Program-made: the position numbers and the translations under genes | In this document: piece after piece, positions 22,634 through 33,399 of the stretch | How the letters are laid out: every line of letters begins with the position of its first letter | Position numbering within the stretch: position 1 is the stretch's first letter | Notes under the pieces: generated by a model | The model's database searches: none | What the model was told of the DNA's origin: nothing | The model's input: the letters and a program-made list of their open reading frames with translations, nothing else | Assembly: GCF_001653235.2 (NCBI RefSeq) | Contig: NC_035794.1 | Span: 1,488,001-1,552,000, forward strand | From: Pochonia chlamydosporia 170 | Lineage: Eukaryota; Ascomycota; Sordariomycetes; Hypocreales; Clavicipitaceae | Reading direction: 5' to 3' | DNA: 64,000 nucleotides

Positions 22634-23745
22634 CTTTGTTTGTAAGGTTGAAAGGTGTTAGTGCTTTAACGAGTGTTTAATAGTTGTAAAGAAAAAACAA
22701 AATAAAATTAATCTTCAAGCAGTCTACATGCTGGTAAATACTCGTCTGGTTGATCGGCTGACTTCTACGGTAGACAGCGTCTGGCTATCATGTCTGCTAT
22801 TTATTATATATCGCCCTTGGCTGAATTGGAGAGGGGTGCCAGAGTTTCAAGCATGATGAAGGCTTGCTAGACAGTGTAAAGTGGCAGGCATAGTTGCATG
22901 ATGTAGTAAACAGTGTGGCAAATAACATAAATAATTCGTATATTGGCAATCTCGCAAGATTATTATAGCTAAGGGGCACGGGGCTGATTCAACCAAAAGC
23001 ATGCTTGGAAACCAAGAAATTAATTGCATTACAGAGAATAAGAGCCGCTGGCTGGTTTTAGTTACATAATTAATGCTCAGGAACTGGCATGGACATTGAT
23101 CTTATTTTGGCAGCGTTATTTGCATTAGCGCTTTGGCCTTAATTTATATCACAATGCGGACTGTAAGCAACATGACATGAATCTATATTGTCTTGTATTG
23201 CCAAGAACCTAATATTAGCTGCTGTCTCATATATTGCACGTGACTATTATTATTTAGCTACCAGTTGACCTTAGCTAAATTACTGCAACTACCTTAAAAT
23301 CTTGTATTCTAACCTATATGCAGGCAACCATACCAAAGTGAAGACCAGCACTGTCGGAAGTTAGAGCCTCACTCTCTGTGGGCTAAACAATTTCTAATGG
23401 GTTCTGGCTAAGAGCAGGACGTGCTTGGTCAGTGAATCGAGGTGCGGCCAAACGGAGGGTGTCACAAAGGTCATGTGGATAAATGGATGGATGGGCATGA
23501 CTAATTGCCTCTTTCGGCGAGAATCTCAAGGCAAATGCCTATCAAACGGTTCTTATTACGTTCTGCTACAGGGCTACTTTGCTTATGAAATAGACTTTCT
23601 CGCTTTCGAGGTCATCACATCGTAGGTTGAACGGTCAATGTTAAAACAGCCTTTGCATTCGCATTAATAATATAGGGAAACCCTGCTATCCAGGGAGAAA
23701 ACCTATACAAGGCTGGCTTCCACTGCACAGACTCCCTTTACGCCA
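22634..23745. other. gene-free AT-rich stretch
   Basis: Upstream region of the enterotoxin-type gene. It is AT-rich with poly-A-like runs near 22690 and no coding signal; the long spacing is compatible with a promoter region plus decayed DNA. Confidence 0.45.
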
Positions 23746-24182
23746 TCACGTCTGAGACTCAAAATAGCAGTAGGCACGCCATGTGAGGTCAGTGCCGGAG
23801 ATAGAATAGCATCCGTTGTCGCCGGGGGCGATATACCTCACCGGAAATCCTCCTAGTGTGTTCCAAATGGCCACTATCAACCAGTTAGTCCGCTTCATAC
23901 ATTTTTGTAAGGGCACACGGCGCGTTCTGACTTACAGTAACAGGTAGGCAGGTAGGCTTTTATCGACTTGACATTCCCGTCCAGGGGACCATTCACATTG
24001 TCTCTGTCAACAGTAATTCCGCTTCCACCTTCGCTGCAGACCGTGTCTGTAAATGTGTCAAATGTGCCAAAGAACTGTTGGTCTTGTCTGGGCTCAATGA
24101 TCTCTTCCCTGGGTGCAATGACGCCAGCGTGGATGCCCGCAGCCAGAGAAGTTAGGAGAACGGCGGTCGACGTAAATCTCAT
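23746..24182 (-). CDS. small secreted cysteine-containing protein
   Basis: Two exons, 24182-23936 and 23873-23746, joined by a 62-nt GT-AG intron, give 124 residues. The start MRFTSTAVLLTSLAAGIHAG is a signal peptide, and PRQD at the end of the propeptide-like stretch (VIAPREEIIEPRQ) suggests possible processing after a basic residue. The mature part has four or five cysteines (TVCSEG, PTCYL, NGCYSI, RAYCYF) and no catalytic motif. Seven extra codons upstream (MKKLSPK) are possible but would spoil the signal peptide start. Function unknown; it sits between the enterotoxin-type gene and the cysteine-rich array, in an effector-like setting. Confidence 0.7.
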
Positions 24183-27144
24183 TTTGGGTGAAAGTTTCTT
24201 CAAAGATATAGTATAAAGATATTGTAAAGATGAGTTCTTAGTGAGTAGCTGATCTGTTTTTTGTGATTCTCGTTGATCTTGTCGTCAGAGCTACGGTCCC
24301 TATTTATATTCTGAAGAGCGTCCAAACCTAGCCGCACCTATCCGTTTGACACCAATTGACCAAACTCTCGATTTTTTAAAACATGAAAGAAACGATGAAT
24401 CTGACTAGCTTACAGCTGTCAGTTCTGAAAACACCTCAAACTGTGGCTGGCTGGGATGCCCTACCTGGGACAATGTACGACGGAATCCAGCACCTGCATG
24501 AGACCTAAATGCCAACTGCACATTTTTTTTGGCCGCCAACTTAAAACTCAAAGCAGACTTGCCTCCAGTGAAAGTGAATACGCTTTGTAATGAAGATTCT
24601 CGGCCGGTCACAGCGGAGCTGAACCCAAGACAGGATTGGGGAAATGCAGTGTTGGTGAGTCGCTCTTGAGGCATGTCTAGGCAGTTCCGTATGGGAAGTA
24701 TTGCTGTTGACCACCTAGTAGAGTGAGATTGGAATAGCCTGATCTGTCTCATTGGCTGGACATCGTGGAAAGACGGCGACATTTTCAGAGTGGTATTGGT
24801 GGGTTGCTTACAGAGTACAATGCTTGTGCAGCCCTTTGTGTAGTGGTCAATTGATGTCAAATCAACAGAAGTTGAGTTGTTCTTCAGTTGCATGCGGGGA
24901 GTTAGCACTACATGTAATGTTTCAGCAGACAACATTTTGACTTTTCCGCTGAAGTTCTAGCTCTGGGATCTTTATCACAGGGTCTGAAAGAAACAGATTT
25001 GCGTCTGCAATACAAACCAACCCAGTCGACTTTTCTTTCTCCAATCCTTGAGGCAAATCATGCCGTAGCGGAAAGATTGTTCTGCATCGCCCTTGAGGCC
25101 TCAAAGATGACAAAGCCATGTTAGGCTGCCAAGCTTGTGAAGAACTTTGAGACAAGTGTAAAGAAACTTCTACGACATCACAGTGGTACACAGTAAGCCA
25201 GCATGTACGTGAAGTAAGGTCTTATGGCTATGTATAATGCCGTCATCGCACGGTTGCATTCGAATTGGGCTCATCACGCTGTCGTACCTTGGTCTTGGAT
25301 ATCGTGGAGGCCAAAGATGGATACGAATAAGCCATGTGGCTGCCTGAACTGACCACAACATCTGCCCAACAGAGGATGGAAGGTATGTAACTGTCATCGG
25401 AGCATTTACAAGATTGGACGGCCATTGGGTTCGTGTAACAACATACCCCCGGCTTGGTGCAACAGTGACGACATCGGCATTTAATCTCGTTCATGTCTAA
25501 TGCATATCGGAGAGAAGTTTGACTTTTACGACGCCTCCAAGCACCATTCTAAGCTTTATCCTGGAAGATGGACCATATCCAGGTTCTTGAGGCTTTTCCA
25601 ATCGACCTGACGGGACCGGATACTTCAGAACAGTCTTCAGGCGAGCCAATACTAAAGGGTGCAGCAAACAGTGTATCACATATTACCAATTTAATAGTCA
25701 GCAGCTGTAGCTCACCGATACTTTGTCTATGTTCCAGTACGGCATTCCTGTACTACGCCGGCTGCAAACCTTAGCCCACATATGTGTGGCGGAATACTTG
25801 AGAAGCCAACTCATTGAGGAACAGGGTGGACTCGAGCTTGAGGCCTAATTTCTTCTTTTGCTTACTATTAAACCCAGAAGTAGGTGGAGTTGGAAGGTCT
25901 ACGGGTATATCTCAGACACTAAAAGCCCAAACCCCTGTTCACGGGCTGGTGCCACCGCCAGATAGCAAAAGCCTACAAGCGCAGCTTAGAACTATTACAT
26001 ACAGTGTTTCGAGTTGCTGCCCAACTTATCAACATACACAACTAGATCTATCTTCTTGTATCAGTGGAGAGTTTCATTTGGCTAGAACAAATAGCCGAGC
26101 GCTGATTTTCTTTGATTCAACTGCGGATCATCCGTAGAGCCACTTGAGGTTCCAGTCTAATCATAAGCTCACACGATCACAACGGATAAGTTTCGAAAAC
26201 ATGTAAGTTTTCGCCCATCGCCGATTTTGTCCAGGAGATATTGAGACGGACTTATGGTATTTATGGCTCAGATATGGCTTCCTCCCTTCCACGCTCTTTC
26301 AGGAAAACGGAGCGATCAACGCGTATAACTTAGACCGTCTCACTGCATTCACGGAGCATTTCCTTTTGCTACGCCGAGCTACGTGACCCTAACTCCTTCC
26401 ATAAGAAATATATCAACTGACAGAATAGGTACGCGAATGGACACGTGGGAGTGGAATGTTGTAGCCGTGATAAAATAGTTCGTACAAGTATAGAGACTGC
26501 GAGAACCTGGAAGTATTTTTCCAGAGTGATTCGTTGATGTGCAATTACCACAAGTTTGACGTGCAAGTCTCAAGGAAACATATGGCCTCAACAGAACGGA
26601 TTCAGCACGAAGCCTTAATCATGAGATGATCCTGCTTAACAAGTTGGCAGATGGCACAGTTGCCTGAATAAACAAGTGTAAGGGGCTGATGCAATATGAC
26701 GTGCTCTGTATTGATATCACTGCACATCTGTGAACCCCTAACATAATCCCATAACACTAGTTGGTTGAATTCATTGTTCAACCCAACCGTACGAGATACA
26801 AAGAAACCATTATAACCATGTATTAATTTGCAAGTCTTTTGCCAACTTCATACCCCTCGCACACGCTCAGTTCCACCAAGCCGCAAATCCATTGTCCATT
26901 TGTAGAGTTCGACTATCCGGTGCTCACAGACTAGCCCAGAAGCGCCCAGCTCAGTTCAATGTTGTTCAACCTCCAAGCATTCCCAATTTCTTCTGCCATG
27001 TAGCCGAGCAGGCATTTCGCGATAGCAACTCGCCATCCCAAGCCACATCGTACCAGACCCAACCATTCGACGAACCTGACTTAAGTTGTCCTAACCACGC
27101 GGCACTAATCCTTCCATGTGAGCCGCTGTAGCTGGCCCCTTTTC
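24183..27144. other. mostly gene-free stretch with unassigned open frames
   Basis: Nearly 3 kb without a recognisable gene. On the minus strand a 176-codon frame (24405-24935) is preceded by an open frame at 24922-25191 in a different phase; together they could be a frameshifted gene, but no family motif was seen. The segment 25500-27100 has only short frames. Confidence 0.35.
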
Positions 27145-27354
27145 CTAGCAATCGTCGTTGCAGCACCAACATTGACTGTAAAATAAATCGCCGCAACCTC
27201 CGCAAGCATAGCCCGCCCGCTGGCAATCCCCATGGCAACTATTAGAGTTGCCCTTGCATGTTCTTAAGTTCTTCCAGTCATCTTTAGCAAAGCCGTTGCA
27301 ACGGGCGCTGACAGTGACAACTAAGGTGATTAAGGCCAAGAGAGAGGTCTTCAT
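27145..27354 (-). CDS. ten-cysteine secreted miniprotein, array copy A (intact)
   Basis: Single-exon 69-residue protein. MKTSLLALITLVVTVSA is a signal peptide, leaving a mature peptide of about 52 residues with ten cysteines. The core spacing is C-x6-C-x3-C-x6-C-x2-C-x7-C-x-C-C-x3-C, with one further cysteine at the mature N-terminus, so five disulfides are possible. The Gly-rich ACGGCGDLFYSQ and CWCCNDDC blocks are shared with copies at 28205 and 28761. Small size, secretion and cysteine density suggest an effector or antimicrobial/toxin-like peptide, but no known fold was recognised. It is the last (downstream) member of a four-copy tandem array, about 550 bp from the next copy. Confidence 0.75.
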   Translation of the reverse strand: MKTSLLALITLVVTVSARCNGFAKDDWKNLRTCKGNSNSCHGDCQRAGYACGGCGDLFYSQCWCCNDDC

Positions 27355-27682
27355 GTTTTTAAAGGGAACGAAGAATAATATATCTATGCGTGCGTTATAG
27401 ATAGAAGCGTAGGATCGAATGAGTGTGTGTATACAGGAGTTGTCTGGTAATGCTACCGTGTGGGTTGGAGGTCAGCTTTATATAAGTTTCTGAAAGGCCA
27501 GGAGATGTTGTCAGTTAGAGGTATTACGTTGATCTGTGAGTCACGTAGCACACCGAACGAGACATTCTCAGTCATCCCAAAACCATATTGAGTCTATTTA
27601 GCCGTGTGGTTGATGTAAGTCAAGCTTTTCTATTCACACGCCACTCATCCCTCCACCTGAATTACTACAGCAGATGCATTTT

Positions 27683-27902
27683 CTAGTAATTATCATTGCA
27701 GCACTAATAACTTTAACAAAGTAAAACTCCCGCACCTGCCGCAATTAAAGCTCTTATTTTGACAAGCCGTATTGCACTGAGTGTTGTTGGCACCGCAGAA
27801 CTCGCAGTTATGTATGTTCGTTCAGCCGGATCGACGATATCCGTCGCAAAGGGCACCAACAGAGATCACTAAAGTGGTCAGGGCCAAGCGAGTCGACTTC
27901 AT
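27683..27902 (-). pseudogene. ten-cysteine miniprotein, array copy B (RIP-like inactivation)
   Basis: The start MKSTRLALTTLVISVGA is still a signal peptide, but a TGA interrupts the frame about 26 codons in, and the last cysteine block is out of frame. Read in the shifted frame, the terminal region aligns with the CWCCNDDC of copy A, with Trp changed to a TAG stop, two Cys to Tyr and one Asp to Asn. Every one of these is a G-to-A transition on the coding strand. Cysteines with the array spacing remain in the middle (NTQCNTACQNKSFNCGRC). It has the same position and spacing as the intact copies. Confidence 0.65.
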
Positions 27903-28204
27903 TGTTTAAAGAGGGTAAGATATAATGATCTATGCGTGCTTTACAGATAGAAGTGTAGATTAGAATGAATGTGTACACAGGTGATTTGTCTGCCCATTCT
28001 TCCGAGCAGGATACACGGACTTTGCAGTATTCTCTAAGAGCCGGGGACGTGGACTCTTCAGGAGTATTACGTCGATTCGTATACATAACTGCGAGCCACA
28101 TAAGATTCCGGATGAGAAATTTTCAGTCAAAAACTATACCAAATATACTCGATTGTTCAATAAATTGAATCAAGTTTTCCTATCCACACGGCACCAGTGT
28201 CTCC

Positions 28205-28459
28205 TTAATAGATGCAGTCATGGTTGCAGCACCAGCAAGTATTCCAAAGCCAGCCTCCGCAGCCCCCGCAAGTCCAGCCCTTGTTCCGACAAAGGTCATT
28301 ACAGACCTTTCCTCCCTTTGAGCCAGTGTTGCTACTGAGTTTATCACATTTTCCAATGTCCTCCCATTCCGAGGGTTTGTAGAAGTCTAGCAAACTGCTG
28401 CTGCAGTTGGCGCTGACAGTGATCACCAATGTGGCCAGGGCAAGGATAGAAGGCCTCAT
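28205..28459 (-). CDS. ten-cysteine secreted miniprotein, array copy C (intact)
   Basis: Single-exon 84-residue protein starting at the ATG at 28459 (MRPSILALATLVITVSA, a signal peptide). The longer upstream frame lacks a signal-peptide start and is promoter DNA shared with the other copies. The mature peptide has ten cysteines with the same core spacing as copy A (C-x3-C-x6-C-x2-C-x7-C-x-C-C-x3-C) but a longer loop of 14 residues before the CNDLC block. The signature WTCGGCGGWLWNTCWCCNHD is nearly shared with copy D. Presumed extracellular; function unknown. Confidence 0.75.
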   Translation of the reverse strand: MRPSILALATLVITVSANCSSSLLDFYKPSEWEDIGKCDKLSSNTGSKGGKVCNDLCRNKGWTCGGCGGWLWNTCWCCNHDCIY

Positions 28460-28760
28460 TTCTTCGAAGGGACCAAGGAACAGATATCTATGCGATACAA
28501 GAGTATTGGAAGGAATAGATGTGTGTATAGGTAAGGGGAAGTTGTCTGCCAATAGTACCAAGCAGGATATATGTAGGCTTTATATTCTCTACAATCTGGA
28601 GATATTAGCGCTTAGGGAAAATTGCGTGAATTTGTATATGTTACTGTAAATTACTTGGCATTCCAAACGACACATTCTCATTCAAGAAGCGTATTGAGTG
28701 TATCCGTCTGTTTACTAAATTTGAGTCAGATTGTGCCATCCATGCAGCACTAATCTTCCC

Positions 28761-29011
28761 CTACGATAAGTCACATTGATGGTTGCAGCACCAACAAGAA
28801 TTCCAAGTCCAACCTCCGCAACCTCCGCAACGCCAACCGTCCTCTTGACAAAGTCTGTTGCAGACGCGTCCGCCTTCCTGGCCAGGGGTGCCACTAAGAT
28901 CGTCACATTTGCCAAGAAACTTCCAGTTCTTGCCATTGTCGTGTTTGGGCACTACGCCTTCGCGCTAACAGTAGTCGCTAGGGTGATCAGGGCCAAGAGA
29001 GAAGGCTTCAT
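28761..29011 (-). pseudogene. ten-cysteine miniprotein, array copy D (frameshifted)
   Basis: The ATG at 29011 opens a good signal peptide (MKPSLLALITLATTVSA), but the frame ends two codons later at a TAG. The cysteine-rich body (GKCDDLSG, RVCNRLCQEDGWRCGGCGGW, CWCCNHQC) is complete in another frame, from about 28952 to 28761. A shift of a single base at the signal-peptide/mature junction accounts for this, and there is no room for an intron. The first mature cysteine appears to be missing as well. Its close similarity to copy C suggests the lesion is recent. A sequencing error is the alternative explanation. Confidence 0.65.
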
Positions 29012-30371
29012 TTCTTTGAATAGAGCAAAATACAAGTATCTTTGCGAGATATAAATAGACGTATGTATAGGTAAGCGTGAGTTGTCTGCTAATACCACCA
29101 AGTAGAATAGATGAAGGCTTTGAAGAATTCTCAACAGCTAGGGGATATTAACGCTTAAGAAGTACTGTCTTGGTCGGTATATATTACTGTAAATGACTTA
29201 GCATTCTAAGCCAGACATTCTCAGTCAAAAAGCATAGTAAGTCTAATCGGTCACATTGACGATGCAGTTCACCCCGTCGCTCATGTAACGTCGTGCCCCT
29301 CCAAACAGAAGGAAAAAATGAAATCTGCCAGCCGCTTCTCACTGTGGTCCAATGAAGGACACGTCAATGTCGATATGAAACTCTTATTCAGAAATCTCGC
29401 CCTTTGGAACTTGATGTCCATGTGCGAGGTAGTAGGAATCCGAATCGCTTCGTCGGCGATTTCACACGAATATGCCAGCTGCAACCACCCCGATCTTAAG
29501 ACACGAGTGAAGATATGTACGTTGGAGACGACCAGGTCGTGGCCACGGAATCGAGTCTAGACCAGACATCGCCTGGCCGTTAGGTTTCGGAAATGGTCTA
29601 GACGGACGGAATTCAAGACAGTGTCTGTCGGCCCTGGAGAGGATTCATGCGCTCGTATCTAATGGTTGAGCATGAGAAGTCTCAAAGTGAACCAGACGGA
29701 ATAATTGCGGGCGACTTTAAATTGAAGCATTCCGGTTGATCACTGTAGCTTGGAGACCCTGCCAAGTGTAGTCGGTAACGCGTTGATGATGAGATGAACT
29801 CCATCGGGTGGTCGCGCTGTTGTATTTTTTGTCAATGGGATACATTGGACTATCTCTCTGCACCACTAGACCATTCCCTTTTGCCAGTCCAAAGTACCCA
29901 GCCGTAAGTTTCTTTGAGAATGTATAGGACGCCGTCTATCACAACCTCAATGTACTTTCAGCTCCAGATTTTTTTTGGTCATTATCATATCGTTTGGAAG
30001 TGACATATTATACACCCGTGAAATGTTGAGTCCGATCCCACATGTCAGCATACGTTCAAACAACAGTTCTATCACGTACCATCAAATATTTACATCACAT
30101 GTTTTCGTTAGAGTGACAACCAGCTCCAGAAGCACTGTGACTTTCCACAAAACTCCATCCCAAATCTCATCTTGTTTTGCCCGTCGGCCGGATCAAGTTG
30201 CTCAAACTCCGATCGCCTGTGCCATGTATATGAGTGGAAGATTGCCGGCTTCCATTCCCCAAAGTGACACCGAAGAAACACATAATTGGCAATTACTATC
30301 AAGACAAGGGTAGGCATGATGACAGTTGATAACAGTTGCCCTGAACACGTATCGAATGCGCGATCAAGATG
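29012..30371. other. gene-free stretch beyond the array
   Basis: The left 250 bp is the array-type promoter of copy D. The rest, up to the membrane-protein gene end, has open frames of at most 112 codons without motif or splice support. Confidence 0.45.
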
Positions 30372-31517
30372 CTAAACTGCTGAAATCTCAATGTCTTCGT
30401 AGTGATTCATAGTGGAGTGCTTCCTCGCATCAAGGTCAGGGCTCCCAACAGCGGTACACGACACGGTAGGGCCGACGAACACGTTAAACCTCTCGTTGTT
30501 GTCCTCTGCGGATAGTCTGCGCGTGGAAACTGTGTCAATGCTACCACTTCCCATTAGCACAAGTGTAGTACCAAAGTAGTCATATTCGGAGGGATAACTC
30601 ACAACATGACAATAGGGAATATAGACGTGAGCGTATACACGAATAGATCGAGCTGTCTAGCAATACCCTTCTCATTCCCAATTACATGAAACGAGAAAGT
30701 AATAGTGCGCGAGATGCCAACGAGTGCTAGTGTTGCAACGCGCATCTCCGTACTACGCATAAGGTAGCAAAATAGCTTTCCGGCGTTTATCCCAGACGAT
30801 ATTGACGACTTGATGGTCGTGCGGAATCTCTTGATCAAGAAGAATGCGCTTACAGACTCAGCTAAGGCGATGGGCAAGAAGTAGCCTATATGTAGACGGT
30901 TCATAATAGTGGAGTAGACGGCAACGGGAACGGTTTTATCGAGAATAACGCAAGTGTTGACTGCGATTATGGCGGCGCGAATGCCCACAATAATGAATAT
31001 GAGTACCCAAAAGAGCGTGAGGAAAATGACTCGCTCGTGGCCGGAGATGATGTTGGTTACAATGATGTAGCCGTAGAAGGGAAGACCAGCTTCCTGAATC
31101 TATTAAAATAGGCAAAAGGGGTTATAGTTAGTTGAGTTGTAGTTAAATGGATTCAGACGCCAAAATGTTAGAAGCTTCCCGATAGCTCAGTTTATATGGG
31201 ATCTTGGCGGTTGTTTCCATGCCTAGACAGAAATGAAAAGTGTGCAATGCAGCTCACACGTCACTTACCATCCAAGAAATATCCTGGAATATCAAAGAGA
31301 CAGCCTGCTTGACCGGCGGCGGTTGTGTATAAGCCTGGTAGTATATCAAGCCGTTTGCGAGGGCACACGCAGCGGAAACAATCATCGGCACTAGGATGAT
31401 GGCTGAGATTTTGCCTCGTATACCAGCTACCATGATGCCAACGAAAAAGTAAGTTATACCAATTGTGCTGAGAACAGCCCAATTTAGGTCAAAATAGTCT
31501 GGTATTGGTGCTGCCAT
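30372..31517 (-). CDS. seven-helix integral membrane protein of unknown function
   Basis: Three exons, 31517-31269, 31099-30603 and 30540-30372, give about 304 residues; an acceptor 6 nt upstream for the last exon is also in frame. Seven hydrophobic segments are visible: LNWAVLSTIGITYFFVGIMV, IILVPMIVSAACALANGLI, LPFYGYIIVTNII, a long IFLTLFWVLIFIIVGI helix, IGYFLPIALAESVSAFFLI, VATLALVGISRTITFSF and LFVYTLTSIFPIVM. The last exon encodes a hydrophilic tail. The topology resembles fungal opsin/GPCR-like integral membrane proteins, but the retinal-binding lysine signature was not found, so no subfamily is claimed. It appears intact. Confidence 0.7.
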
Positions 31518-31820
31518 TTTGATCTAGATGCTTTGTAAAGAATCATGGCAGGAGATTGAAATAGGCGAGGCGATTTATCAAAGAAAATGACCGCTGGGTC
31601 ATTCCAGCAAAAGGGAACGCTCCGCTGATGCAGAGAGATAGTACAGGTTATATTCCGTTGACACAATTCTTAGTATAGCCGCACTCGTATTTATATATAC
31701 ATGGATTTGTCACACGACACGGCCCTCACTGCACTTGTCAGAATATCATAGCTTCCAATTAAGCACCTCACAAGATCGAAAGCTTTGGATAGCCGCACAT
31801 ATCGAGGCGTCTGGGGTGCT

Positions 31821-31882
31821 TATCCCCGAAAGATCTAGACTGAAGGTGGATTATCCCCGAAAGATCTAGACTGAAGGTGGAT
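31821..31882. repeat. perfect 31-bp tandem duplication
   Basis: The 31-bp unit beginning TATCCCCGAAAGATCTAGAC is present twice, head to tail, without a mismatch (31821-31851 and 31852-31882). Identity indicates a recent duplication. Confidence 0.9.
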
Positions 31883-32471
31883 GAGGTGGCTTACACGGCA
31901 GTCGAACCATGGAGCGGGACCTGCAGAACTGTCAATGTGAAGATGTAGCCTGGCTGTCTACTACTTGACACAATCAGATTTACCAGGTTTCGCTGGCTGG
32001 GTAGCCAGGTAGTTGATAGCTAACGATGAGAACATATATGAGCAATGCTGCAGCAGTTCATCCTACGTCACGATACTGTGTCCCACTCCAGAAACTTTTT
32101 TCGGGAGAAACAAACGAGCTCGCCGTCGCGATTGCCCTTCTTTCTCCCCGCCTTATTAGTCGCGGTGTGAAATCCGCCGGGCGTTTATCCTAGTTTGGTT
32201 GATGATGATTGCCAATTCGTGTCGACTGCCCATGAGTCAAGGTGCATAAGGGTACATATATGTGCTGACATTTCCCTATGCTATGCACGACACTGTAATG
32301 GGCCAGGGAGTACATGACAGATTAGGAAAGGGAACAAAAAGAAAAGGGAAAGTAATGAAACAATGAGAGAGAGAGAAAGAGAGACAGAAGAAAATCGCCG
32401 TGGTACTACTTTTACCAGTTCGCCGACACGGCTTAGTTTCAGCCATTCATATGAGGTCGATATGACGGCTG

Positions 32472-32499
32472 CTCACCTGGACGCGTAAGTCCAGGTGAG
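32472..32499. repeat. perfect inverted repeat, 11-bp arms, 6-nt loop
   Basis: CTCACCTGGAC and its exact reverse complement GTCCAGGTGAG flank the loop GCGTAA. It could be a hairpin in RNA or a dyad protein-binding site; the AGGTGA half-site arrangement is compatible with a dimeric factor. Confidence 0.8.
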
Positions 32500-33399
32500 G
32501 TTGTACACCGAATAGATGCACCAGACTGTTTAGAATACGTTCAGTCGACGTTGTTAAGTTTTTTGGCTGCTGTGTGAGGATCCCACCTGATGAACTTTAA
32601 TAGTCTTGGATGCTAGTCGAATCCGCGGCATCGACCTGGCCTCCTTCTTCGGGTTCCCGCCATTCAGCAGCCCACGGTGTCAAGGGATTCTGTAGTCAAG
32701 ACACTGCAAATAAGGATATGCAATCAAACATTGAAGTGTTTGTAAACAAATACCTTATCATTTAATTTCCCAACATGGCGCCAAGTCAACAGTGCAGCAA
32801 ACAACACCGTCGTGACACCTCACAATCCAACCAAAAGCATCGACATCCATGCTGCACCACATTCCTCCACATTCCTCCCCTCGCAACCACCAATACAAAA
32901 ACACCAAATTCACAAACACAATCGTCGCCCTCTAAACAATAAAACGGCCCATACACCTGCGGTTTAAATATTCACCAGCAGCAACCAAACCCTAGCCACG
33001 CTCTCAACCCCTGCCAACTCTAAACCCGCGGAACCGCATCTCCATGCCCCGCCTTGACTCGAATCAAACCAGACAAACAAACTGACCAGACTCCATGTCA
33101 CGAAACCGGCACCGCCAACATCAAACCTCGAAGTTTGACACTCCCTGCAAGACATTCATCTATCCATCACACAGGCGCGCCGATCCGCACCATCCCTGAC
33201 GCAGCTCAGCCGCAGTCCATCCCAGGGTCCAACCAACCTGCATGTCAGCGTCAAAGGCGGCCTCGGTTTCCCCACGATAAAACCTGACACTTGACGCTCG
33301 TGACCAAAGCTCACCAGTGCTTGCATGTGTCCTCTTTACCTTCACCACCATCTCACATACCTTCACAAAAAAAAAATCCCAAACGCAAACCTCACAAAC

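Larger units (their letters stand above)
27145..29260 (-). repeat. tandem array of four ~550-bp miniprotein gene units
   Basis: The four start codons lie at 29011, 28459, 27902 and 27354, spaced 552, 557 and 548 bp. Each unit carries the coding region plus a conserved upstream block that includes a TATCT-TGCG motif about 30-50 bp before the ATG, a TGTGTATA/TGTATAGGT block, TTGTCTGCC-like and CCAAGCAGG-like blocks, and a distal ATTACTGTAAAT...CATTCTCA block. Copy D retains about 250 bp of this flank before similarity ends near 29260, so the duplications included promoters. Confidence 0.75.
31518..33399. other. gene-free stretch between accessory and conserved halves
   Basis: Promoter regions of two divergent genes. 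It contains a 31-bp perfect tandem duplication, a strong inverted repeat, a GA-rich microsatellite-like tract (32363-32390), and a C/A-rich tract directly before the Sec2-type gene that looks like a 5' leader. No coding sequence is supported. Confidence 0.5.
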
